Shown here: in pieces, positions 23,628 to 35,344 of the stretch
Layout of the letters: every line of letters starts with the position of its first letter
Numbering within the stretch: the stretch's first letter is position 1
From: Loxodes magnus
Lineage: Eukaryota; Ciliophora; Karyorelictea; Loxodida; Loxodidae
DNA length: 64,000 nt
Direction of reading: 5' to 3'
Assembly (NCBI GenBank): GCA_946699065.1
Contig: CAMPDV010000058.1
Location: 310,001 to 374,000 of the forward strand
The notes under the pieces: generated by a model
The model's input: only the letters and a program-made list of their open reading frames with translations
The model's database searches: none
Told to the model about the DNA's origin: nothing
Program-made: the position numbers and the translations under genes

Positions 23628-24522
23628 TTTCTAAAAACGAAAAGTTAATTATGAGGATTAAATTTAAATTTAGAAATAAATAAAGAAATGAATAAATACT
23701 CGGTTTTATAAGAAATATAGATAGTCCTTTTTAAAAGTTAATTATATAGTATTAAATTATCCAAAAATATTATTCAAAGCTACTATACGAAACAAGTTTA
23801 AAGTGAGAACAAAAATGTAAGTTCTTTTAAAGTCTTATTTTAATCTAGTTTTTTAAAATAAAATTATGAATTGCTTTAGCAAAATTTACATAGCAAAATA
23901 TCCTAGTTATTAAAAAATAATTTTGCTTCATTAATATGAGTTAATTTAATAAAATAATTTAAAACTCTACTAAAATAACTTTTAATTAAAAGTTCAATTT
24001 TTTATAAAAAATGAGCAAAATTAATTAAAACTTTTTTAAATATCTAGTTTACAAATATTTCCTAAAAAGGCAATTAATTAAAGAAAATTCAAATTAATCA
24101 AAAAAAATTTTTATATTTAAAGATTTAAATGAAATTAAAGAGAAATAAATTCTTTTATTAATAGAAGTTACTTTAGTTTACTTTATAGAGTGATTTTTTT
24201 TTATCTTTAATGAATATCTATCAAATTATTTGCATTTTTGTTTATTTTAATGGTTAAACTAATAAATGCTTCTAAAGCATATTATAAACTATTTCTCTTT
24301 ATTTTTAGATATTTATTTCATAATTAATTTAAAAAATTATAATCCCATTCTTGAAAATTTCAAAAATTTTATTTTCAGTTATTTACCTATAATGCTTATT
24401 AAAATATCTTAATAATACAATTGGCACAAGATTTTTGTTAGTAAATTTTTTAATCATAATTAAATTTACTTTTGAAGCTTTAATTAATTTTTATATCTGT
24501 CTAAATAAAAATTATATAAATA
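23628..24522. other. AT-rich intergenic stretch
   Basis: No feature recognised. Confidence 0.35.
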
Positions 24523-24529
24523 ATAAATA

Positions 24530-24840
24530 AATGAGATTATAGAGCGCGTAGCACCTCAATGGTGCGCAGTTCTTTAATAAAGATTTTTAAAGTTAAAAAA
24601 TTCTTGCTGAAATCTTCCACAGTGCTAGCATTCTCTTGTGAATTTGTCTTCTATAGAGCTGCGATCAAAATGCTACCATAAGAGACCTTAGCATCTGAAA
24701 TCTTTCATCATTAATGCTAATTGATACCTCTTCGATCTTGTCTTGTCTTCTCTTCTCTTGGTGGTTCTTCACCTATGGAGTACTTCCTAGTGCCAGAGTT
24801 TAAGTCAGTTTCAGTTTGGAGGATTGCTCCTCCCTATTTA
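24530..24840 (-). mobile_element. SINE-like element, third head type
   Basis: On the minus strand a moderately GC-rich block begins with the perfect hairpin GGAGGA-GCAA-TCCTCC (24819-24834). It continues with GGCACTAGGAAGTACTCC and AGGTGAAGAACCACC, and ends with the LINE tail AGAACTGCGCACC to GCGCTCTATAATC and TTTATTTATT (24530-24575). The middle words (AAGTACT, ATAGGTGA) recall the 3' half of 5S rRNA (TAGTACT, ATGGGTGA), but the match is weak. Short standard-code frames here are not coding. Confidence 0.45.
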
Positions 24841-24844
24841 TTTA

Positions 24845-25165
24845 TATATATAATAATAAGTTTTAAGATTTTTTTATTTTTTAAACTATTTATAATTAAA
24901 GTTTAATATCAATTTTATTTATTATAATTAGCTATTTTTTATTTACCTTAAAGTATATATTTATAGCAGTTTTTAAGGCAAAATAATATTAAAATAATAA
25001 ATTAAAAATATTTTAATTAAAAAGTTAAAAAGTTATAAAATAATTAAGCTAATAGTATCACAATTAAATCTATTTTTATTCTACATTTTTTTAATTAATT
25101 TTCTTTTTTTTTATTCAAATTTAATAAATTCTGCTTTTATATTTTTATTAAGATAACAACATTAC
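24845..25165. other. AT-rich spacer
   Basis: No feature recognised. Confidence 0.35.
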
Positions 25166-25169
25166 AACA

Positions 25170-25925
25170 TAGAAAAACATGATTGAATGAATATGTAATA
25201 GGACCACCCAACTACCTTGATATAATAAAAATAGAAAAGTTTGTGTCGGAAAGAAATATGCTAGATATTTAAAATAAGAACAAGATGTAATGGGATCTAG
25301 GATTGCTTAAAAGAAAGACACCTAGTTGTGACAAGTAAATGCCCTTTCTGTAACAATGCAAGAGAAAATGAAAGGCATATCATAGAAAACTGTTCAGAAT
25401 ACAAAGAAGGAAGATAATAATGTATTTGAAATCTTAGAGCAATAGGAGTAGAGAGATAATGAATGGAACTATTTGATATAATATGAGGTACCCAAATTCG
25501 AGAAATTCATTAGAACCTAAGAAGAGTAAAAAGGAGCTAAAGTTGACTTGATAAAAAATATTATATCAAGGATATACTAGAAAAAAGGATAAATAAAAAA
25601 GAAAATTAAATGAAAAAAGAAACAAGAAAAGACTATAGAGCAGGAAAAGGATATTTTTTTGAGTATATAAAAGCTTAAACAAGAAGATAAGAATTAGAAA
25701 CGAAAATTAGCAAAATATAAGAAAAAATAAAGGAAGATTGCAATAAAGACTTAATAAAGCGTAGAAGGATAGAAGACAGAAGAACAAAAGGTAATGTAGA
25801 GTAAAATGATGAAGATATGTAACTAATAGGAGAAGAATTTCTATTACTAAAGGCTTACTTGAAGAAACGGACATATATTGAAATATGGAAAGAGGTGCTA
25901 CGCGCTCTAAACTCAATTTTATTTA
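25170..25925 (+). mobile_element. LINE, 5'-truncated 3' end
   Basis: Near-identical in most stretches to the 3' part of copy 35345-37180. It encodes the C-terminal zinc-binding motif CPFCNNARENERHIIENC (C-x2-C-x8-H-x4-C) typical of the end of non-LTR reverse transcriptase proteins, then a Lys/Glu-rich tail. The tail hairpin is shortened (GAGGTGCTACGCGCTCTAAA, 25893-25912). Compared with the other copy it carries an extra TTTGTGTCGGA at about 25232. The short length and missing 5' part are what target-primed reverse transcription commonly leaves. Confidence 0.8.
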
Positions 25926-25977
25926 TTATTTATTTAATAGAAAAAGTTTTCAATTTAATAAAATAATAATTACTATA

Positions 25978-26780
25978 ATTTATAATATTGGTGTCACCTT
26001 TATTTAGTTTACCACTTAATCGAGTTTTAAAAAATAATAGAGTTGTTCAAATTTTCTTAATCTCTCATTTCTTCTATTACATAACAATTTGTGCAGATCT
26101 AACCTTTCTTAATTACAGGAATCTTGCTTCAATCTCATTTAGGTTCAAAGATTTTTCTTGTTCTTCTTTTTTGAGCATTTACTATATCTAACTGTATTTA
26201 ATCTCTACCGTATACCTTTTTCTTATAAAGCGTTCCTTCAGGAAGCAGTATAACTTAGTCATGTTATTTCATATCCTTTGGTTTGTTAATTTCTATTTTC
26301 TCTGAAAGCACCAACAGTTTTTAAAAATTTGTCAATACTTTTAGCAATAAAAATATCTTTGGGCATTTTTTAGAGATATGTCCCAATTTTTAGCATTTTC
26401 AACATTTGTTGCTTTTTCTTACAGTAAATAGGTCCTTCTTTGAGTCTATTGCTCTTTATCCATTGGATCATTAAGTAATTAGATTTATTCTGGTTTAAAA
26501 TTTCTAGAGTTTTGAATTCCTATATTATATTTTCTGTCTTTTAAATCCATCCTTAAATTTGCTGTAGTAACGGGTTTAGAGTTAATTCCTGTCGTAATAT
26601 AGAATTTTCTGATTTTAGTAATTCAATAGTGTCATTCAGGTCTTAAGTTCTTTGGTAGAGTTCACTAATAGCCTTTGTTAAATTTTGATTCTTCATCTAA
26701 AGAAGATAGAGGTCGTTGGTTAAGTCCTGTTATTGATTGTTGAGCTTTGCTGAAATAAGCTAGATTTTCTTAGGTGCCAT
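25978..26780 (-). pseudogene. Gag-like element, fullest copy
   Basis: Starts MAPKKIQLISAKL at 26780. A predicted coiled coil follows (NLTKAISELYQRTQDLND). A CCHC zinc knuckle, CWKCQKLGHISKKC, has its Trp encoded by TGA and lies in a frame shifted from the N-terminal part. Then come LLPEGTLYKKKVYGRD, NAQKRRTRKIFEPKWDWSKI and ICTNCY. The 3' end carries AGTGGTAAACTAAATAAAGG, shared with the copies ending at 31385 and 41948. Zinc-knuckle ORFs of this kind are ORF1/Gag proteins of retroelements, but no reverse transcriptase or LTR is seen nearby. The frameshift before the knuckle makes it a probable pseudogene. Confidence 0.6.
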
Positions 26781-26784
26781 TCCT

Positions 26785-27428
26785 TATCATATATAATTTT
26801 ACTAGGCTTTTAAATAAAATTTATAGGTAAAGATTCTTCGATTTATGGTTAAGAAAATCAATAAAGTCTTTAACTTAATAATTTTAAATATATGTAAATT
26901 CGAATCTTCTATAAATAAACTATTATTTAAGTAAAAAATTTAAATTTTGCTAAATATAGAAAAAAATTAAGAGTTTGAAAAGTTTTAGATAGTTAGAAAT
27001 CTAGAAAATTGGATATTATTAAATAGGAGCAAAAAAATGTTTATAACTAAGGAATCCATTGAAAATAGTTACTATCATCATCCTATTTTGATGTGTTTGT
27101 TGCTTGTCAACAACGTAATTATATCTTTACATAAAAAATGCTTAGTCGTATTTTGGTTAAATACCAAGAAGTTAGAAAACTAATTTGAAACATAGGATCA
27201 CTATTATTGTTGCAAGGTAGAATTAAAGCCCCTTAGGAGATCTTTCTATCATTACTATAATCATTTTTAACTTTTTGATTCTAAAAGCACAATTCAATAA
27301 ATTTTTCTATGGAATTTATATTTATTCTAATATAAAAAATTCGTTATTAATAATAATAGATAAAAAAAGTTTCAATATTTTGAGTATTGGGACATAATTA
27401 AGCTACTTATAGTTATATTTCATGCGAA
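26785..27428. other. AT-rich intergenic stretch
   Basis: Contains TTGCTTGTCAACAACG (about 27110), slightly similar to the tail of the 23200 element but without the rest of the hairpin. Nothing else recognised. Confidence 0.3.
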
Positions 27429-27429
27429 T

Positions 27430-27990
27430 TATGTTAAGCATAATAGTTTATGTAAATTTATAATCAGCCTCAGTTAATTCTCCCTGCTCCTGTTCTTTTG
27501 TTTCTTCTATATTTGTTCTAAATTGTGTTCTCGCATTTTCCTCTCTCTCTTCTTTTTTTCAATTTTCTTCTTATTTATTTTATGAATAACCATTACTTAA
27601 ATTTCTTTCTTAAATTATATTTTTTCTCCCATCAATTTATCTTTTTATTTCAACTATCAAATTTTTTAGTTTATATCCTTTTTTAACAATTTTGATTAAA
27701 ATTTTAACTTTATTTGTAATTTAGGAATTTTACTTTTTACAAAGTTTTTGAATTAATATAATTTTAGTCATACAAAATTAGCTTTTTATAATCTTTGCCA
27801 TCAAATATTTTTCGATTAGAAATATCCTAAAAGACATATTTATATAAAGAACATTCAAATATATGATCAAGTTAATCATGAGCTAAACTACATGCACAAT
27901 CAATTCCATTTTATATGTTTATATAGCGCAAACTAAGTTCGTATTAGAAATGATAGGTGAATATCCTCCGTTTGAAAATAAAAAACTCTT
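27430..27990 (-). pseudogene. Remnant of a second LINE family (C-terminal zinc region)
   Basis: The minus-strand frame reads FKRRIFTYHF, then CACSLAHDQLDHIFECSLYK, a C-x-C-x7-H-x4-C pattern like the C-terminal zinc motif of non-LTR reverse transcriptases. It differs in sequence from the family at 2768, 25170 and 35345. Downstream in a shifted frame is a charged stretch (EEREENARTQFRTNIEETKE). No reverse transcriptase core or tail hairpin is seen. Assignment rests on one motif. Confidence 0.3.
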
Positions 27991-28286
27991 TAAATATAAA
28001 TTTTTATTTTTATATTAACAGAAACTAAATAAACTCTTGAAAATAATCAATTTTAGTCTTATTGTTTAATAATAATAATTAAAATAGAGTCAAAGAAATA
28101 GTACCAATATCATATATAATTATTAATTATAAATTGTAAGTTTCTAAATAGCTTATGTTTACTATTAATTACACAGCGTTAATGTTCTTTATATCTTACT
28201 TAAAAATATAATAAATAAGGAGAATTTATTTATTATTATTGTGATTTTTTAATTCTAGAATAATATTATTATATTAATATTAAAAA

Positions 28287-29090
28287 ATGGCTTCTAAGAA
28301 ATAACAGAACTTTGAAAAAATATTTAAACAGGAAAATTCTCTAAAAAATAAAAAAACGAAATAATTACAAAGAGTGAAAGTGAGAAATATGATTGATATG
28401 ACGAACATTAATTACTTGGAAATCCAGAACTAAAAAACTTCCGACACAAACTCAAATAGAAATATTATCTAAGTCATTAAAAGAGTTTATTTTTAAAAAT
28501 AGATACCTCACTGATAAAGTAGAAAAATTAATAACGTCTTTGATTGAGAAACAATATTAATCAACATAAGAAATATAAAACAAACTGGAACAAAGAATTT
28601 TTTAAATTTAATAATAAATTCAGGTTACGCCATTTTCGATTTAACAGAATTAATCAGATCCTATGGAAATAGAATATGAAGCCTCAAATTAAAATAAACA
28701 ATAAACATTAGATTAAAATAAGTAGTAAATTTAAATTAAATAAGTGTTACAGGAATAATAGACTAAAAGAAGAATAAAATGCTACGTGTGCAATAAATAA
28801 CACCAATGAAAATACTGCTACTAACTAAGCGAAATTTAAAGAAAGAATAAATAAGATATTTTTAAAAAACTATTTAGGATATATCCAACATAAAGCGGAA
28901 AAATTTCTAGAAAAAAATTCTTTAATTCAAATCTTAATCCTTGGATAAACAATTAAGAACGCTAAGTGCAAGACCAAAACTATTCAGAATATTAAAGAAT
29001 GGTGCATTAATGAAGTGCTATACCGTCTAACTAAGCCTAGTAGGAATTCATGACAAATTAACGGAGTCAAGCTAATAGAATAGGCCAAAT
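28287..29090 (+). pseudogene. Gag-like element, MASKKQQ copy
   Basis: Starts MASKKQQNFEKIFKQ, parallel to the MAPKK/MTPKKQQ starts of other copies. Near 28780 a knuckle reads CYVCNKQHQWKYC, with TGA as the Trp at the place of Phe in the 41296 copy (CFACQKQHHFKRC). The region after it reads well as protein (QNYSEYQRMVHQW, ANRIGQMADYQGF). The N-terminal part and knuckle are in different frames, so the copy is probably inactive, though an unrecognised short intron could restore it. Confidence 0.5.
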
Positions 29091-29099
29091 GGCTGACTA

Positions 29100-29968
29100 C
29101 TAAGGCTTTAACAAAGCTTTTTAACTTTTTTTAATATAAAATCTGAATAGAAGCTAAGAAAATAAATAATATCTTAGATTATTTGAATTTGATAAATATT
29201 TCATTTACTTGGCATAAGGTTTAGCTAAGTTAATAAATTATTAGATTAATAAAATAACTATTCCCTTCAAAAGTCTTAGAATTAAGCCTTGTAAAACATA
29301 AAGCTGCATAATAAATCACAAGAGTATTATTAGGATTGTATAATATCAACTATACAAGTTATATATAGCCTTGATTATAACTTTTTTAAAAGTTGAATAT
29401 ATAATTACTAATAGCAAATTGTTTTGAAAATATAAAATATAAAATTAAACTTAAAATATTAATTAACTTATTTACAAGAAAAATAAATTCCTTTATTATT
29501 TGTATATATCTATTTCTTAATTTCTTAATTATAGGCATATCTATTTAATTATAATATAAATAGAAAACTCGTTAGTCAAACTTTCATACTGCTAGCGAGA
29601 ACCATCAGGCAAATTTAGCTTGCCAATTCCGAGCTTTCCTTAATAAATAAAAATGAAAATTGACTAAAGATGATATGATATGAAATTATGTCAAATACTC
29701 TAATAAATAAACATTATGTTTACTACTAGAAGTTTTAACATTATAGATCAATAAAGCTATTTTATGTGATTCTTCTGTTTATTTCTATATTTTAAGAAAG
29801 TTTATTTATTAATATTAACCTTTTACATCATTTTAGTAATCTATTAATGGTAGATTTATTATCATTTGGGGATTTTTTATTTTTAAGGGAAAGATTGAAA
29901 TATGAATGTAAATTTAATTAAGTAATAAGTACTTTATTGTTGATCTTATGGTTTCAATGTTCTAGAAA
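29100..29968. other. AT-rich stretch with a structured-RNA fragment
   Basis: Mostly noncoding. Apart from the 70-bp segment at 29575-29640 annotated separately, nothing is recognised. Confidence 0.35.
29575..29640 (-). repeat. Partial copy of the 23200-type structured head
   Basis: Read on the minus strand, AAGCTCGGAATTGGC, TTTGCCTGATGG, CGCTAGCAGTATGAAAG and TTGACTAACG line up with AGCTCGGAAGAAAC, TTGCCCGATGAG, CACTAGCAGTATGAACG and TTGACTGACG of 23310-23375. About 65 bp align, with the two ends best conserved. GGCAAG and TTTGCC can form a local stem here. There is no LINE tail and no 5' half, so it is a fragment. Confidence 0.45.
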
Positions 29969-29972
29969 AAAT

Positions 29973-30055
29973 GGCAGCTGTGGGATTCGAACCCACGCGC
30001 ACTAGTGTGCAACAGATCTTAAGTCTGTCTCCTTAACCGACTCGGACAAACTGCC
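29973..30055 (-). tRNA. tRNA-Leu (UAA)
   Basis: An 83-nt class II tRNA on the minus strand: acceptor GGCAGTT, D arm with CCGAGTCGGTTAAGG, anticodon loop CTTAAGA (anticodon TAA), long variable arm (TGCACACTAGTGCG), T arm GTGGGTTCGAATCCCAC. It reads TTA and TTG codons, which are abundant in the genes here. No intron. Confidence 0.95.
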
Positions 30056-30059
30056 TTGC

Positions 30060-31188
30060 ATATGATCTTACAACATCTTTAAATATCTAATCTTATACTT
30101 TTTAATTTAAAACCTTTAAGATAAATTAATTCAAACAGCTGCTATAGAAACATAAACTTGATATATACTTTAAAAATCTTATTTTTTTAATCTATCTGAT
30201 CAAGTTAAAATTCATATTAATAGACTGTCTAGCATAAAGAAAGAAAGTTTTATTTCTAATTAAAATTTCAAAAGTTTGCTCGTTCTGTAATAAATGACTA
30301 ATAAATTAATTAGCAATATCAGTAAGTATAAATAAGCATTTTGATGGATATTAATTATCTTTAAACTAATAAATAATTAGTTACTAATATTCAGATAGCT
30401 AAATCTTAATAAGAACCTTTTTTTTTAACTTTCTTATGAATGAAAATTTAAAGTTTTGAAATAACTTTAATAGTGAATAACTAAATGCTAGGAAATAAAG
30501 AGTATATATAAGTTTTTATCAGCTAAAATAATTTTAAGCCAAAAATAATTATAAAAGAGTATATGCTCTTACACTCTTTTTAATTTGTAAAATCTTAGTT
30601 ATTAAAATTTTTAAACTTGAAAGATAATTTGACAATATCTAAATCTCTTAACCATACATAAATGAATCGAATTTTAGAAATTTTTGTATTCTAAATATTG
30701 GAGATTATAATCATGTCACTCGACTCTGATTCTTTTAGAATACCTTATTTAACAATAATTATTTAGTATTGTTAAGAAATATCTAATTAATTACCTTAAA
30801 AAACTTTAAATCTTTCTAGTTGTTAAATTAGAAAAAAGTACTTCAGCATAGTAAAATTTCAAGCAACTTCTCTTTAGTATTTTTCTCTCATTTAATAGTA
30901 AATTTTTTGATTTGCAGAATCAAACTTTTTACTAGAATTTCTACATTAATTTCATTAAAATTAAGTTTAAGAATTCCTATCTAAGGAATAATTACATACT
31001 GATTTGCTTTCATTTAATTAAGAGTAGAGTAGTTTCTAAGGTATATTCGCTCAGTAAATTTAAGTTTTGATATAAAAACTAAGGAATTTAAGAGGATGTT
31101 ACAAATTTCCATAGGAAAGGTGAATAAAATATTATTGGAGAAAATGTTAAACAATAAAGGAATAAAAATCTAGAAAATAGAATATGCT
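30060..31188. other. AT-rich intergenic stretch
   Basis: No feature recognised before the Gag-like fragment at 31190. Confidence 0.35.
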
Positions 31189-31189
31189 T

Positions 31190-31385
31190 GCTTTAGAATT
31201 AATTGTTGCAGGAAATAGATTCAAATCTTTCTAGCGAGATTATGATGAACCTAATTGAAGAAGAGTTAGAAGAAGAACAACAATAAAGAGAACTCATAAA
31301 GGCGGAAGGTATGGAATATTGACATATAACTTAACAATTTAATTTCTGGAAAACCAAACAAAGGTGACTCCACATTAATCTATTA
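31190..31385 (+). pseudogene. Gag-like element, 3' fragment
   Basis: An acidic, Glu-rich stretch (MNLIEEELEEEQQQRELIKA) is followed by the conserved 3' signature TCTGGAAAACCAAACAAAGG (protein SGKPNKGD) and an ATT run (31380-31398). The same signature closes the copies at 25978 and 41948. Only about 200 bp remain. Confidence 0.4.
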
Positions 31386-31486
31386 TTATTATTATTATAA
31401 AGAAAAAATATATAAATTTAATTGAAAGATTCCTTAAAATAATTTTAAAGGTAATAGTCTTATAATTTATAAAAAGTCTAATCAGT

Positions 31487-33436
31487 TCAGTTTTCAGAAA
31501 ATGTTATCAAAAACAAAGGAAGACAATGGCTATTCTCATAAATTATATGCATTCCTTATCCATCCGTTCGACTGTCGTAACATTTTTATTCTGCTTCATT
31601 ATTTTCTTTTTTATTAGTCCATTAGAAATTTCTTATTAGAGGTAGTTATCCCTTCTATAGATCTCTTATTTGCTTTCCAGTAATTACATCTACTAATAGT
31701 ATCTAATCATTTTTTTTGTAATCTACAACAGTTGTATGCTTATAGTTAAGGCAGTAATTAAAATCCTCATGGAAATATATTCCTCTTCCATACATTCCAT
31801 TATTGGAAAACGAAATATCTAATCCAATGGAATCAGCAATAATTTATCTAGGATCATTAGTTCTTGTTCCATGAAAGAGTAATTTTCTTTCAACTGGTTC
31901 TTTATAATATTAACTTAAAGTATCTACATTTTTTTGAAATTCCTGATGCTATTCAAAGTTCAAAACCTTTTAAATTTTCTAGATGTTGATATTTTCCTTG
32001 TTTATGGCTCTCTTAACAAGCTATCATTCATCATTATTAGGGTAAATCTATACTAAATTGAATTTGTTAATCTCATTTATATTCTAATAGTCTTTCTTGT
32101 TTTTTTCTTCTATGGTTTTTTTTAGTTATTCACATATAAAGTCTTCTTAATGAGTTTAAAAACAGAAGCTACATAATAATGTCTAGCAAAAAAGACATTT
32201 CTAATATATAATTTAATCTTCATTAAGATTACTTGCTTCACTTTAATATTCTTCAAGGTATTCTTAAGGTATTTCTAACTGTTCTTAGAAGATTAATAAT
32301 GGATCTACAACTTCATTCATAAAAAATGACTTCAGTTCGTAATCTACTTCTTGCGATTTGATAAATTAGTTTAATAGTTTTAAAATTAACTCTTTTTTGG
32401 TAAAATCCGCATGAAATCCTTGATAAGATAGTAATTTGAGAGATTTATTTATATCATATTAAGTTCATAACAAAACTTAGCAGCTTTAAAATACCCCAAA
32501 TCCATTTTCAATCAGATATTTCAAAAAAATAGCCTTAGACTCAATAATATACTCCAAATCCTCTATTTCTAACTCTTTATTTTAGATCAAGTTAGTCTTC
32601 CAGGTTTAATTTTAGTTTCTCCTATAAATAATGCAATCTTATCTATAACACTAGGAGCATGAACCTATCATTAGATTATTAAGTCTCGCAGCTACTAATT
32701 ATTACTCTATCAACTATCGTTATTAGCAGGTCATATTTTAATGATTTTCAAGTTAGCATTCAGAACAGAACTTTGTACTACATCTTTAGCATTAGATATT
32801 GAATTAAAATTCAGAAACGATAAGTTAATTCTTGCATCTCTTACAAGTTATAACTCTTTTACCTTACTACTTTAATGAGCATAGCTTTATCTATTCTTTA
32901 TATATTTCATATATTTATCCTTAAATGGCTATTTAAACAATATCACTTTGCTCTAAATTTTCATTACATATGATACATTAAATTTGAAAATCATTTTTTT
33001 TTAATTTATCTTCTAGTCATGGAACTAAAAAGTTGTAGCAAAAATAATGTCCACATGAGTCTATTTGAAGGATATCTTTATCTTGAAAATGATTAAAGCA
33101 ATGATAGCATCGATTCATTCTAAATCTATATTAATCTATTGCTTAATTAATCACTTCAAAATCAATTTACTAGCTGCATTCGCATTAGAAAAAAGCATAG
33201 GGAATCTCATTTTCAAAATTAGGATCAGCTTACAAAAGATTAGTGAACGTTTCTTGAATACAATCAAAACAATAGAAATGACTACAACTCAGTTTTAAAA
33301 TAAGACTATTTGCATTTATAACTGAGGCTTGCCTTAAGCATTTTACGCAAAATTCTTCTTCCAAATCTTGTTTTTAATTTTATTATTTCTAGTTATTCTA
33401 ATTCTATTCAAACAAAATGCTAAAATTTTATACCAT
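31487..33436 (-). CDS. RBR-type zinc-finger / PARP fusion protein
   Basis: A 649-residue frame from ATG 33436 to TGA 31489-31487. The N-terminal 330 residues are Cys/His-rich in RBR E3-ligase style: CVKCL and LSCSHFYCFDC (RING-like, from Cys30), RCYHCFNHF with SCGHYFC, CIICNENL, TCKRCKNQL, and CQRCSTKFCSECQLENH (IBR-like). A second CxxC/H cluster is CLFCQTLLCSFCFQTH. The C-terminal third is a PARP catalytic domain: NDEWQLVKRAI, LFHGTR (His522), GMYGRGIYFHEDF (Tyr554), and IIYENSHCLPLFLI. The position of the usual catalytic Glu aligns with Met629, giving an H-Y-M triad as in mono-ADP-ribosyltransferases. VPWLED, LLWTQYD and NDEWQL use TGA for Trp. It probably couples ubiquitin transfer with ADP-ribosylation; activity is inferred, not shown. 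Confidence 0.85.
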
Positions 33437-33439
33437 TTA

Positions 33440-35340
33440 ATTTATCTCATTCTAAGAATCCTACTAAGTGCTTTTAGATTCCTATTATTGTTCATTTGAG
33501 GATTTAATTTCTTACATTTTATAATCAAACTTTTAAAATGCTTAAATAGGCCTTTTATTATTAATTCCAAGAGAAATAATGAAAAATTAAGTAAATTCTC
33601 GTTAATTTACAAAGTAATATTATTTAAATCATATGATAAAGATGAAATTATGATATATTAATAAACTTTATCTCCATTTTCATTTATTCTAATAAGCTAC
33701 TCTATTCTTTTTGTTTTATTTAGTCAATTTATTTAATTAGACAACTCTTTTGCTCCTACCTTTTCATTTACTGTTGCTTTTTTTTATCTATTATTCAAAA
33801 TTTTTCCTATTAACTTCTGGAATATTTTAAATCGAGAATGTAAGGAGGCTTATAGCTTTATTTTTAGTTAGAGTAATACACACCGCAAAGGATTTTTTAT
33901 TCTTCTGCTATTAATTAAGAAATCTTATTCTTATGTTTATCATTATTTTTGATGGACTTACTAGAAATATTTTTAAAGTGACTTTATTCATAAGCTAATT
34001 ATTCCTTTTATCCTAAGAAAGGAAATACTATATAGGATTTATATTCAATGATTTACTAGAAAAATAAAATGAGATGACTTTATAACCTAACTTTGGAATC
34101 AAATTTGAAGACTAATATTTGACTAATCCTTTATTAGTCTCACTAGTATTAATCTAATGAGATTTTCTATTTTCTTTTTACCCCAAAATATGTTTCAGTG
34201 TAGCTTAGTTTATTTTTCTCTTAGTGTTAATTATTTAATTATTTAATATAGTTAAAAACTAAATATTTTGAATTAAATTATAAAGTCATATGCTCTATAA
34301 TGCAAATAAAGAAGTATTATATAGTTACTATAAGCTTATAAATAGAATAAATCTATATAAGTTTAAACAGAATAACTAAATCTCTTTGATCATATAATTA
34401 TATAATAATGTACTATACATTTGACAGAACTATACTCCTTACGTTTGAAAATGTATTCATTTGTATATTTAGCTTTCTTTGCTTTTATTCCAGTTATATA
34501 TCTCTTATTTATGCTATATAATTATTATGTGAAATAACCAAAAAAGATAAAAATAAAAAGCGTACTATCCTGCTATTCCTTTGAACTCCTTCTTTTATTA
34601 TTTTATAAGAGATTGAACTTATATAATCCTCAAATGTATATTTCTTAAGCATTTAATTAGGAAAAAGGAGAAAATATTTGAGCTAAAATAAGTAAAAAAA
34701 GTAAAAAGTATAATAAATAAGGAACCATTTAAATAAAAGAAGGGTAGATAAAGTATACTAAGTATACTAAAATAAATTATATATCCTTAGCAAAATAGTC
34801 ATTTTATATATAATAGAAACTAATAACAATAAAAAGCTATAAGTCTACATGGTTTGGTATAATATAAATAAACCAAAACTTATTATTTATAGCTTACTAT
34901 ACTGTTTACGCTTATGAAGGACTTCTTATTAATTAGGAAGCTTTATCTAAATTAAATAAAATTTTAAGGTAATATATTTCTTTAATTTGAAAGAAATTTA
35001 AAATCATTTAACTAAAATATTTATAATCTTATTAGTTGTGGAAGGTAATTCTATGCTAAATTAAGTAATAAAAGGAACACTGAGTAAAAGAAAAAGCAAA
35101 ACTTGCAAAATTCCATGGTTTAGATATTAAGATACAAAAACTAGCATCTATTTATTCCAAAAGTAATAAATATAACCTTTTTTATATTTTTTTAATTAAA
35201 AAGATTTATTTTAAAATCTTATACCATTTTAGTTCATAACAGCAATCCTTTAATATTTTATAGCTATCACTTTTATTTCGGAACTTTAAGTTTTAGAAAA
35301 TTTTAGAAGTTAATTAATTTTCCTCAGTTTTAGCAATTAT
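33440..35340. other. AT-rich intergenic stretch
   Basis: About 1.9 kb between the PARP gene start and the next LINE. No feature recognised. Confidence 0.35.
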
Positions 35341-35344
35341 TATA

